DNA of 15,171 nt from Verrucomicrobiota bacterium (GTDB lineage Bacteria > Verrucomicrobiota > Verrucomicrobiia > Limisphaerales > JAEYXS01). Positions 8,315 to 14,766 of the stretch are shown here, one piece after another. Each line of letters begins with the position of its first letter. Positions within the stretch are counted from its first letter, which is position 1. The notes below the pieces were generated by a model that searched no databases, was not told the DNA's origin, and saw only the letters and a list, made by a program, of their open reading frames with translations. Made by a program: the position numbers and the translations under genes. The stretch lies in the NCBI GenBank assembly GCA_021156225.1, contig JAJNBN010000098.1:1-15171 (forward strand). The letters are read 5' to 3'.

Positions 8315-9115
8315 TTATCCTCGGGAGGCAGAGGCGTTGGCGCGTTCGCTCAGGAAATCGGCGAGCAGCTTTTCGTAGCTCTCATCCAGGATCACCTGGC
8401 GGTAGTCGGCATTGAACTGGTGGCAGCCTTGTTTCAGGCGGGCGAGATGCTTGTGCAGTTGCGCAAGGTATTCGTCCCGGATGCTGTTCGGTTCCGTCAC
8501 CAGATTGAACGAGCTTTCCAGGTCATTGAACCGGACCGGCCGGTCAAAGCGGAATTCCATCTCCATGCGGTCCAGCAACTGGAACATCACGAGGTCATGC
8601 TTTTGAAAGCGCAGATGCTGGAAGCAGTTCAGCAGCGACTCGGCATCCTCGAAGCCATCCGTCAGCACGATGATGAGGGCGCGGCGACGCACCTTCTCCG
8701 CCAAGTCATGCAACGCTTGCACGAGATTGGTCGTCCCTTTGGCTTCGACCTGTTCCAAGGTGTCGTAGATCAATTGCAGATGCGCGGGATTGCGTTTGGC
8801 CGGAATGTCGAGATTCACCTTTTCACCCACGCAGACCAGTCCGGCAGCATCGCCTTGCTGGATGGTGAGGTAGGCGAGGCTGGCCGCGATTTTCTTCGCG
8901 TAATCCAACCGGCTGCCATGCTGCCCCGTGAAGCCCATCGAGGCGCTGGTATCCAGCACGAGGTAACAACGGAGGTTCGTGTCCGCCTCGAACTCCTTCA
9001 TGTAGAAACGGTCCGTGCGTCCGAACACGCGCCAGTCGAGACGACGCAAATCATCACCCGGCACGTAATTCCGATACTCGGCGAACTCCACACTCGAACC
9101 ACGATGCGGAGCCAC
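8315..9115 (-). CDS. DUF58 domain protein (VWA-like), N-terminally short
   Basis: The 266-residue protein carries the DUF58 hallmark VEFAEYRNYVPGDDLRRLDW (residues 9-28). A VWA-like fold follows, with DTSAS (55-59), a Thr pair near 128, and D153 in VLTDGFED. DUF58 proteins usually have about 40-50 further residues before the VEF(x)EYR motif, ending near 'GxHxSPxxGxSVEF'. Here the protein starts at GTG (9115), almost on the motif. An in-frame TGA lies two codons upstream (9122-9124) and the moxR stop is only 13 nt away, so no room exists for the missing segment. No Shine-Dalgarno is visible, and reinitiation after moxR is likely. The family role, inferred from MoxR operons, is as a cytoplasmic partner or substrate of the ATPase. 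The truncation may be real (a deletion) or tolerated, and the body of the domain is intact. Confidence 0.9.
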   Translation of the reverse strand: MAPHRGSSVEFAEYRNYVPGDDLRRLDWRVFGRTDRFYMKEFEADTNLRCYLVLDTSASMGFTGQHGSRLDYAKKIAASLAYLTIQQGDAAGLVCVGEKVNLDIPAKRNPAHLQLIYDTLEQVEAKGTTNLVQALHDLAEKVRRRALIIVLTDGFEDAESLLNCFQHLRFQKHDLVMFQLLDRMEMEFRFDRPVRFNDLESSFNLVTEPNSIRDEYLAQLHKHLARLKQGCHQFNADYRQVILDESYEKLLADFLSERANASASRG

Positions 9116-9128
9116 GGGAAATCAAGAG

Positions 9129-10136
9129 CTAAGGTTTGTCGCCCCTCAACGTCTCCACCAACCGCCCGATGATATGTGGGCTGGTGATGCCTTCCGACTG
9201 CGCCTGGAAGTTCGTGAGGATGCGATGCGTGAGCACCGGCTTAGCCACCGCCTCGATGTCTTCCGTGCGCACGAGATAACTGCCGTGCAGAACGGCATGA
9301 GCCTTCGCACCGCGGATGAGATATTGCACCGCACGCGGACCGGCACCCCACGTGACCCACTTGCGGATCCAGTCCGGCACACCGGGAGCATTGGGCCGCG
9401 TCATGCGGACAAGATCCACAGCGAGGTCATAAATATGATCGGGCACGGGAACGCGCTCGACGAGTTGCTGGAAGGCCAGCACTTGCTCGCCATTAATAAG
9501 CTTTGTGAGCGCACCGGGCTTGGCTCCGGTCGTCTCACGGGCGATGCGACGTTCCTCCAGCAGCGTGGGGTAATCCACATGGATGAAAAACATGAAACGA
9601 TCGAGCTGTGCTTCCGGCAGTGAATACGTGCCTTCCTGCTCAATCGGGTTCTGTGTGGCCAAGACGAAGAACGGCGAGGGCAGCGGGAACATGCGGCCGG
9701 ACGCGGTGACCTTGTGCTCCTGCATCGCCTCCAACAAAGCGGATTGCGTCTTGGGCGGCGTGCGGTTGATTTCATCCGCCAGCACGATGTTCGAGAAGAT
9801 GGGGCCTTTCACGAACACGAACGCGCGGCGACCGGGCTGATCCGTGTCCTGCAAGATGTCCGTGCCGGTGATGTCCGAGGGCATCAGGTCCGGCGTGAAC
9901 TGGATGCGGTTGAAACTGAGCGACATCACTTCGGAGAGCGCGTTGACCATCGTGGTCTTGGCCAAACCGGGCACGCCCATGAGCAGCGCATGACCGCGCG
10001 CGAGGATGGCGATGAGGAGCTGTTCGATGACCAGTTCCTGGCCGATGATGACCTTGCCGACCTCCTTGCCCATCTGGCGGTAGAGATCGCGCATTTCATC
10101 GATGGCCGCGACATCCCGCTCGGACGTGCCGGACAA
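9129..10136 (-). CDS. MoxR-family AAA+ ATPase
   Basis: The 335-residue protein is of normal length for the family. It shows Walker A GVPGLAKT (54-61), Walker B IVLADE (117-122) followed by INRTPPKTQSALLEAMQE, the sensor-1 stretch ATQNPIEQEGTYSLPEAQLD (160-179), and a sensor-2 region around GAGPRAVQYLIRGAKA. MoxR ATPases are ATP-driven chaperones that usually act on VWA-domain proteins encoded beside them, and three such genes follow here. The assigned start is TTG at 10136. The only AGGAG (10159-10163) is 22 nt upstream, too far for a normal start, and no ATG, GTG or TTG lies at proper spacing behind it. An alternative ATG is at codon 15 (10094) and would still keep the conserved LYRQMGKEVGKVIIGQ segment. 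The exact N-terminus is therefore unsettled. It is the first gene of the operon. Confidence 0.95.
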   Translation of the reverse strand: MSGTSERDVAAIDEMRDLYRQMGKEVGKVIIGQELVIEQLLIAILARGHALLMGVPGLAKTTMVNALSEVMSLSFNRIQFTPDLMPSDITGTDILQDTDQPGRRAFVFVKGPIFSNIVLADEINRTPPKTQSALLEAMQEHKVTASGRMFPLPSPFFVLATQNPIEQEGTYSLPEAQLDRFMFFIHVDYPTLLEERRIARETTGAKPGALTKLINGEQVLAFQQLVERVPVPDHIYDLAVDLVRMTRPNAPGVPDWIRKWVTWGAGPRAVQYLIRGAKAHAVLHGSYLVRTEDIEAVAKPVLTHRILTNFQAQSEGITSPHIIGRLVETLRGDKP

Positions 10137-10388
10137 GGGGGCGTGAGAGACGAAGTTACTCCTGAGTGACTAAGTTTCAGACGTTCAAAACCGGTTCCCG
10201 TTCAACCTCTTTTGCCGAAAATAGCCCTGTTTCAACCCCGCCAAGGCCAACGACATGCGCGGCGAACCGGGCGCAATGCATGACGGGGTTTTCAACATGG
10301 GGACAACCTAACCTCACTCAGGACGCAAGTAAACGAATGAACGACGGGGAAAATGCCCTACTTATGGCCCTCTTCCCCTCGGCAAATC
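10137..10388 (-). other. Intergenic region upstream of the moxR operon, with a 10-bp inverted repeat
   Basis: This 252-base gap should hold the operon promoter, but no convincing -35/-10 pair stands out. The best candidate is a weak TATTTT-type -10 in the minus-strand reading of 10219-10226. A perfect 10-bp inverted repeat is present: TCCTGAGTGA at 10160-10169 and TCACTCAGGA at 10314-10323. The gene-proximal copy contains most of the AGGAG upstream of moxR. Just after the propeller gene's stop, GGGGAA (10346-10351) and TTCCCC (10373-10378) could pair, but no T-run follows, so it is not called a terminator. Confidence 0.4.
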
Positions 10389-12134
10389 TTACTCGACCTT
10401 GAGGGCCCGGAAAAAACGGCTGGAACTGTTGGGGATGGCCTCAAAGCTGAGATCGGAAACATTGGTCGTGGAGTTGTAATCGTTCCAATTGACGAGGTCC
10501 GAAGACCATTGCAGCAAGAACCTTGCGTCAGTATTCCCGATAGCACGCATCTTGTGATACCCGTATGACGTCAGGCCCAAGGATTCCAAATGGATACCAT
10601 CCAGCTTCACTTCGGCGACGGGACTGGCCGTGGTCTCCTCACCAGAGGTGACTTCCACGTAGTAGTATCCCCGGGCTCCCGGAAATGACGCCGGTGTGAG
10701 GGAAAGGGTTTGCGCCGTCTGTTCCGGGACCGGCTTGCCCATGTAATACCACTGATAGGAAAAAGGGCCTTCACCTTGAGGAGTGATGATAAGGGTGTGC
10801 GTCTGGCCTTTCGACCAGATCCCATTCGTCAGCGGGGCCGTTATGAACGAAGGTGGCAGGGATTCGGGAAGACTGAAACTGGTAGCAATGACGGAGGATT
10901 GATTCGCCACTTCGGCCTGATTGCCGGTCAGGCGCAGACCATCGCCCGTCACGTCCATAAGCAAATTAAAATAATAACCGGAGAAGCCGAACAGGTAATT
11001 CATCACCCCAGGCAGTTCCTGCCGCCAGCGGCGGCTGCCATCTTCGGCAAAAGCTTGCACAAAAATCCGGACCTGAGAAGTGGTCGATTCCTGTGCGTGG
11101 TTGAATCCGGCGGAAAGCCAGCCACCAGCGGGATTTCTGGCCAACTGGACGGGGGCTTCCAAGCCCAGATCCGTTTGCCATACAGGTGGGAAATCACTCC
11201 CCGTTAGCAGCAAAAAACCTCCTGAGGTGCCAAATCTGTATAGCAGGAAACGGCCGTCTGCCGTGGCATCCTTGACCATGTAATAATCACCAGTCACGCC
11301 TGCATGACCCGCTATATCACCATTCTCACTGAATACGGTGTAGCCACCGAGGCCGGAGACGCAAATCTTCCCATTGGCCGCAACTTTGATTTCTCCAGCA
11401 TACTTGGGCGTGATCCGATTGGTCCAGGCAGGTTGACCATTAGCGTTGATTTTGCAGAGCACAGATGTGGTGGAAAGATCGGAAGGGATAAGGGTGCCAG
11501 TTATGTAAACATTTTCCGCGGTGTCCACATCCAATATTTCGGTCGGCCAAAAAGAGTCATTTCCGGGCCCCAAATTCCAAGGCAGCTCCACGGACCACTC
11601 CACCGCCCCAGCGGCGGATACGCGCTTCACCTCGATCGCCACGCTGTTCGGTGGGTTGGTAAGGAAAGTCACCCAAACAGTCCCCTCAGGTGAGATCTTT
11701 AAGGTGTGCGTCCGGTTCAACGGCGGATGTCCCGGCATGGGGCAGCGCCAAAGCTCCTGGCCCGCGGGTGAGAGCTTGATAAGCACGATTTTCGCTTCAC
11801 CAGAGATGTTTGCGGCCGTGGTAAAGTAGATGTTCCCCGCAGCATCCGTGCCAATATTCCGGATATAGTAAGAGACGACAGGAGGGAATTCCACCCGCCA
11901 CAGCTCAACACCTGAAGGACTCACCTTGGAAACGACCCCAGCATCGGGACCGGGTTTGGTCAGCGCCAAACCAAGCACCAGATTGCCGTCATGGTCATGA
12001 GCGGAGCAAAGGACCTCGGACTTCTCGTCGGTGGCTTGCGGCAACGCGAGACGCCATTGCAATTCCAGCGGTAACGCGCCAGACACCTCGGCCATCATCA
12101 GAAGCAACAGGGATAGTACAACCTCCAACTTCAT
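10389..12134 (-). CDS. Secreted beta-propeller protein with Ig-like domain
   Basis: The 581-residue protein begins with a signal peptide (MKLEVVLSLLLLMMAEVSGA). Residues from about 25 to 425 form repeating beta-propeller-like blades with phrases such as VSPSGVELWRVEF, KLSPAGQELWRCPMP, DTAENVYITGTL and DAAGNIYFTTAA. This resembles SBBP/PQQ-like repeat proteins. An Ig-like domain follows (about 430-511, FSYQWYYMGKPVPEQTAQTL). The C-terminal module (about 512-581) carries LQWSSDLVNWN and ends SSRFFRALKVE, a tail frequently seen on exported Verrucomicrobial proteins. No catalytic motif is visible and the role is unknown. It may be a surface or exported binding protein. It stands alone: a terminator separates it from leuA upstream and a 252-base gap separates it from moxR. 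No strong ribosome binding site precedes the ATG. Confidence 0.85.
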   Translation of the reverse strand: MKLEVVLSLLLLMMAEVSGALPLELQWRLALPQATDEKSEVLCSAHDHDGNLVLGLALTKPGPDAGVVSKVSPSGVELWRVEFPPVVSYYIRNIGTDAAGNIYFTTAANISGEAKIVLIKLSPAGQELWRCPMPGHPPLNRTHTLKISPEGTVWVTFLTNPPNSVAIEVKRVSAAGAVEWSVELPWNLGPGNDSFWPTEILDVDTAENVYITGTLIPSDLSTTSVLCKINANGQPAWTNRITPKYAGEIKVAANGKICVSGLGGYTVFSENGDIAGHAGVTGDYYMVKDATADGRFLLYRFGTSGGFLLLTGSDFPPVWQTDLGLEAPVQLARNPAGGWLSAGFNHAQESTTSQVRIFVQAFAEDGSRRWRQELPGVMNYLFGFSGYYFNLLMDVTGDGLRLTGNQAEVANQSSVIATSFSLPESLPPSFITAPLTNGIWSKGQTHTLIITPQGEGPFSYQWYYMGKPVPEQTAQTLSLTPASFPGARGYYYVEVTSGEETTASPVAEVKLDGIHLESLGLTSYGYHKMRAIGNTDARFLLQWSSDLVNWNDYNSTTNVSDLSFEAIPNSSSRFFRALKVE

Positions 12135-12186
12135 TATTCTGAGATAAACAAAGGTGCTGAGTTTGCCGAGCGTTTTTTATGTCAGG

Positions 12187-12219
12187 AGAAGAAAAGAGGG
12201 ACGGCAAATGCCGTCCCTC
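12187..12219 (-). terminator. Rho-independent terminator of leuA
   Basis: A perfect 10-bp stem (12196-12205 with 12210-12219; GAGGGACGGC and its complement) has a 4-nt loop. In the minus-strand transcript it is followed by TTTTCTTCT. It lies 14 bases beyond the leuA stop, in the right orientation to end leuA transcription. Confidence 0.85.
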
Positions 12220-12233
12220 CCTTCAAAACCAGG

Positions 12234-13955
12234 TCAAATCCGGTTTAGCGCGCTGATGATCGCCTTGATGGAGGCCAGCTCGATGTTGGTATCCACTCCG
12301 GCGCCCCAGCGGGTTTTGCCGTTGGGCAGCTTGATCTGGATGTAGGCGATGGCGAACGCGGAATCACCGGAACTCAGGGCGTGCTCCTTGTAGTAGCCCA
12401 CCTCGAACTGCGGCGCACCGGCTTGCGTGAGCGAGTTCACGAACGCGGCGATGGGGCCGTTGCCTTCGCCGGTCAGGGCCAGCTCTTTGCCATCGCGGAA
12501 AACCGTGGCGCGACTGCGGAAGGTGCCTTCCAAGCCATCGGCGTGGAAGTGGTTCAGCTTCCACGGTGTCTCGCGCTCGATGTATTCCTTCCAGAACATC
12601 GCCTTCAATTCCTCGGCCTTCACTTCGCGGCCCAAGGCATCGACAAGGTCGTTCGCGATCGGACCGAACTCGCGCTGCATGTCTTTCGGCAATTCGATGC
12701 CGAATTCGCTTTCCAGAAGATACGCCACGCCGCCCTTGCCGGACTGGCTGTTCACGCGGATGACCTCGTGATACTCGCGGCTGATGTCCGCCGGATCAAT
12801 GGTGAGATACGGCACGTCCCAATAAGCGGGACCGCCTTGCGCCCGCTCGGCCAATCCTTGATTGATGGCATGGGCCGGTTCCGTGCGGCAAACCGCGACG
12901 TTTTTGGACCATTCGGCCAAGCCTTTCTTGATGGCGTCCTGATGCGAACCGCTGAAGGCGGTGAACACGAGTTCGCCGGAGTACGGCTGGCGCGCGGGAA
13001 CGGTCATGCCGGTGCAGCGCTCATAGACTTCGCGGATGGCGTTCAAGTCCGTGAAATCGAGCTGCGGGGCGATGCCGTGCATGTACAGGTTCATCGCCAC
13101 GATGATGATATCGAGGTTGCCGGTGCGTTCGCCGTTGCCGAAGAGCGTGCCTTCCACACGGTCCGCGCCGGCCAGCAAACCCAACTCCGTGGCAGCTACG
13201 CCCGTGCTGCGGTCGTTGTGTGTGTGCAGGCTGATGATCAATGATTCGCGATTCTTGATGTTCGTGCAAATCCATTCGATCTGGTCTGCGTAAACATTGG
13301 GCATCGCGACCTCCACGGTATCCGGGAGGTTCAGGATCATGCGGTTCTGGGGCGTGGGCTGCCAGACATCCATCACGGCCTCGGAGATTTCCTTGGCGAA
13401 CTCGACTTCGGTTGCGGAGAAACTCTCGGGCGAGTATTGCAAGACCACGTCCGTACCCTTCAAGCGATGCAAACGTTCCTTGATCCATTTTGCGCCTTGT
13501 ACGGCGATGGCTTTGATCTCGTCCTTCGTTTTGCCGAAGACGACGCGGCGTTGCGCGGGCGACGTGGAGTTGTACAGGTGGATGATCACCTTCTTCGCGC
13601 CGATCAAGGACTCCACGGTACGCTCGATCAAGTCTTCGCGCGCCTGCACGAGCACCTGGATGGCGACGTCGTCCGGGATGTGGCCCTTCTCGATGAGCAG
13701 GCGGTTGAACGCGAACTCAGTATTGGAAGCGGAGGGGAAGCCGACCTCGATCTGCTTGAACCCGCACTTCACCAGCGCCTGAAAGAGCTCCAGCTTCTGC
13801 GCCACGTTCATGGGCACGGCGAGGGCCTGGTTTCCATCGCGCAGGTCCACGCTGCACCAGATGGGGGCTTGCGTGAGGACACGGGAGGGCCACTGCCGGT
13901 TCGGTAACTGAACCGGCGGGTACGGACGGTACTTCGATGCTGGGTTCTTTAACAT
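12234..13955 (-). CDS. leuA: 2-isopropylmalate synthase
   Basis: This enzyme condenses acetyl-CoA with 2-oxoisovalerate to give 2-isopropylmalate, the first committed step of leucine synthesis (EC 2.3.3.13), in the cytoplasm. The 573-residue protein opens with KYRPYPPVQLPNRQWP and APIWCSVDLRDGNQAL, typical of the yeast/actinobacterial-type enzyme (TIGR00970). Catalytic and metal-binding residues are visible: R39-D40 and Q43 in LRDGNQ, H244 and H246 in SLHTHND, and the GNGERTGN signature at 273-280. A C-terminal regulatory (LeuA dimer) domain follows from about 430, with GEGNGPIAAFVNSLTQAG and YIQIKLPNGKTRWGAGVDTN; in the family it binds leucine for feedback inhibition. No other leu genes are adjacent. 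The long leader upstream encodes a Leu-rich peptide and an attenuator, so both transcription and enzyme activity are probably controlled by leucine. The ATG at 13955 is supported by the conserved N-terminus. Confidence 0.97.
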   Translation of the reverse strand: MLKNPASKYRPYPPVQLPNRQWPSRVLTQAPIWCSVDLRDGNQALAVPMNVAQKLELFQALVKCGFKQIEVGFPSASNTEFAFNRLLIEKGHIPDDVAIQVLVQAREDLIERTVESLIGAKKVIIHLYNSTSPAQRRVVFGKTKDEIKAIAVQGAKWIKERLHRLKGTDVVLQYSPESFSATEVEFAKEISEAVMDVWQPTPQNRMILNLPDTVEVAMPNVYADQIEWICTNIKNRESLIISLHTHNDRSTGVAATELGLLAGADRVEGTLFGNGERTGNLDIIIVAMNLYMHGIAPQLDFTDLNAIREVYERCTGMTVPARQPYSGELVFTAFSGSHQDAIKKGLAEWSKNVAVCRTEPAHAINQGLAERAQGGPAYWDVPYLTIDPADISREYHEVIRVNSQSGKGGVAYLLESEFGIELPKDMQREFGPIANDLVDALGREVKAEELKAMFWKEYIERETPWKLNHFHADGLEGTFRSRATVFRDGKELALTGEGNGPIAAFVNSLTQAGAPQFEVGYYKEHALSSGDSAFAIAYIQIKLPNGKTRWGAGVDTNIELASIKAIISALNRI

Positions 13956-14006
13956 GTTCTGACTTTTCTCTTATTTTTCGCCCATCACGCGCAATCCCGG
14001 CTGTGG

Positions 14007-14105
14007 AAATACAAAACCCCCACCGCCGAGGCGGCGGTGGGGGCGAAATCTGGTTGCGATTCTACCAAACCCCGACCACCGCGCGGCTAAGCAGCAGCGC
14101 GTTCA
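14007..14105 (-). promoter_or_regulatory. Leucine transcription attenuator of leuA
   Basis: Four segments can be drawn in the leuA leader RNA. Segment 1 is CGCGC (14101-14097), inside the run of Leu codons. Segment 2 is GCGCGGTGGTCGGGG (14084-14070), in the Ala-Val-Val-Gly codons. Segment 3 is CCCCCACCGCC (14043-14033) and segment 4 is GGCGGTGGGGG (14027-14017). Pairing 1:2 is CGCGC/GCGCG. Pairing 2:3 is GCGGTGG with CCACCGC plus further G-C pairs across a bulge, and acts as the antiterminator. Pairing 3:4 is an 11-bp terminator. A ribosome stalled at the Leu codons would cover segment 1 and free segment 2 for antitermination. A ribosome reaching the stop at 14062 would cover segment 2 and allow termination. 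This is the leu/his/trp-type design; the mechanism is inferred from the arrangement. Confidence 0.85.
14017..14043 (-). terminator. Attenuator terminator hairpin before leuA
   Basis: A perfect 11-bp GC stem (14017-14027 with 14033-14043; CCCCCACCGCC and its complement) has a 5-nt loop. The minus-strand transcript continues with TTTTGTATTT. It lies between the leader peptide and the leuA ATG, 61 bases ahead of the gene. Its position makes it a conditional terminator rather than the end of an operon. Confidence 0.85.
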
Positions 14106-14136
14106 ACGACAGTCGAAGGTTTAGTGAATAATTCAC
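14062..14136 (-). CDS. Leucine-rich leader peptide (leuL-like)
   Basis: A 24-codon frame runs from GTG (14136) to TAG (14062-14064). It reads VNYSLNLRLSLNALLL followed by SRAVVGVW. Seven codons are Leu (CTA, CTT, CTG, TTG, then CTG CTG CTT in a row) and three are Val. It ends just before the terminator hairpin of leuA. Peptides of this kind sense charged tRNA-Leu: shortage stalls the ribosome in the Leu run and prevents termination. No Shine-Dalgarno is seen before the GTG, and the predicted transcription start falls almost on it, so the message may be leaderless. The peptide is too short for ordinary gene calling. An alternative in-frame TTG lies upstream within the putative -35, but GTG is preferred. 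Confidence 0.8.
   Translation of the reverse strand: MNYSLNLRLSLNALLLSRAVVGVW
14124..14136. repeat. 13-bp perfect inverted repeat at the start of the leader peptide
   Basis: GTGAATTATTCAC (minus strand) is a perfect 6+1+6 palindrome. It covers the first four codons of the leader peptide and the predicted transcription start. It could be an operator for a repressor or a small 5' hairpin. With no second copy in the window, function is uncertain. Confidence 0.35.
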
Positions 14137-14143
14137 GTTAAGA

Positions 14144-14172
14144 GGGATAGCCTTGGACGGGCGGAGCGTCAA
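14144..14172 (-). promoter_or_regulatory. Candidate sigma-70-type promoter of leuA leader
   Basis: TTGACG (14167-14172) and TATCCC (14144-14149) are separated by exactly 17 bases on the minus strand. The -35 matches TTGACA in five of six positions; the -10 has only the TAT of TATAAT. The expected start of transcription is near 14136-14139, directly at the leader peptide GTG. The pair lies in the gap between the DUF5069 stop and the leader. Confidence 0.5.
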
Positions 14173-14238
14173 CCGGTTTTTCAGGCAAGTCGGTCGCTGA
14201 TTCGCAGCTCGATGACGAGGAGGCTGGGCTCAAACGGC

Positions 14239-14691
14239 TTACTTCCAAGCATCTCGCCACTGGTCTTGATACCAGCGGCCTTCGTCCATCTCGATGAGGT
14301 CGAAGTCGGTGATGACCTTGCCGTCATCCGCGAAGCCGTATTGCTTGATCATGTCCGGGATGAAGCCGTCGGTTTCGTCATCGCGCCAGCCGCGTTTGCT
14401 CATGAAGCTGTTGTAGATGAGGATCTGCTCGTCGTTCAGGCGGCGGCCATTCGCTTCACACCATTCGAGGACTTCGGCATCGGACTTGCCGGCGAGCACG
14501 AGGCTTTTCACGTCCTCGTAGCGCACCTGCAGATAACGGCAGGTGCGGCCATCGAAGCCTTTGCCGAGCATCTCGAAATAATCTTCCGGCAACGTGCCCG
14601 CGGCGTGCAGACGGATCTTGGAGCACATGCGGGCGAAGTAGAAAATGCCGCGGGTCTTTTCGTAACAGCCTTTGATGCCTTCGATTTTCAT
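14239..14691 (-). CDS. DUF5069 domain protein
   Basis: The protein has 150 residues and is soluble, with no signal peptide or membrane segment. It matches the DUF5069 pattern: GIFYFARMCSKIRLHAAGTL, EDYFEMLGKGFDGRTCRYL, VLEWCEANGRRLNDEQILIY and NSFMSKRGWRDD. The family is small, common in Verrucomicrobia and Planctomycetes, and without a known function. The ATG at 14691 is the only sensible start, and the upstream sequence has no clear ribosome binding site. It is separated from leuA by the attenuator leader and has its own possible promoter, so it is probably a single-gene unit. No terminator was seen after its stop. Confidence 0.85.
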   Translation of the reverse strand: MKIEGIKGCYEKTRGIFYFARMCSKIRLHAAGTLPEDYFEMLGKGFDGRTCRYLQVRYEDVKSLVLAGKSDAEVLEWCEANGRRLNDEQILIYNSFMSKRGWRDDETDGFIPDMIKQYGFADDGKVITDFDLIEMDEGRWYQDQWRDAWK

Positions 14692-14727
14692 GATGGTATA
14701 TGAACGGAGTCTGTCCGGAAAAATAAG

Positions 14728-14756
14728 ATTATCCCGACGTGTTTGAGATATCGAAA
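14728..14756 (-). promoter_or_regulatory. Possible promoter of the DUF5069 gene
   Basis: GATAAT (minus strand, 14728-14733) is close to a consensus -10. A weak -35, TTTCGA (14751-14756), lies 17 bases upstream. The pair is in the 75-base gap before the ATG at 14691. It is called on sequence similarity only. Confidence 0.35.
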
Positions 14757-14766
14757 TAACGCCAAT

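Noticed and set aside
5247..9172. Long plus-strand frames (5247-6053, 7127-8209, 8252-9172) and similar frames opposite leuA and the DUF4175-like gene
   Set aside because: They run antisense to strongly supported genes. Their translations are rich in His, Arg and Gln with no family pattern, as expected for shadows of GC-rich coding sequence.
10185..10296. TTCAAC repeated at 10201, 10231 and 10291 (30 and 60 bases apart), plus TTCAAA at 10185
   Set aside because: A six-base word at three places is weak evidence, and the flanking bases are not conserved. The regular spacing may be coincidence.
10185..10298. A 37-codon minus-strand frame before moxR, with AGGTTAGG upstream of its ATG
   Set aside because: It has no recognisable family, no supporting context and a peptide of ordinary composition. 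It occupies the likely promoter region and is within chance expectation.
10346..10378. GGGGAA...TTCCCC pairing after the beta-propeller gene as a terminator
   Set aside because: The stem is short, the loop is large, and no T-run follows on the minus strand.
14017..14043. The strong hairpin before leuA as an ordinary terminator of the upstream DUF5069 gene
   Set aside because: It is nearly 200 bases from the DUF5069 stop and lies between a Leu-rich leader frame and leuA. It also shares its 5' arm with an alternative pairing, so conditional attenuation explains it better.
13956..14238. T-box riboswitch upstream of leuA
   Set aside because: I could not find the conserved T-box antiterminator bulge sequence or a specifier-loop architecture. 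The Leu-rich peptide explains the leader.
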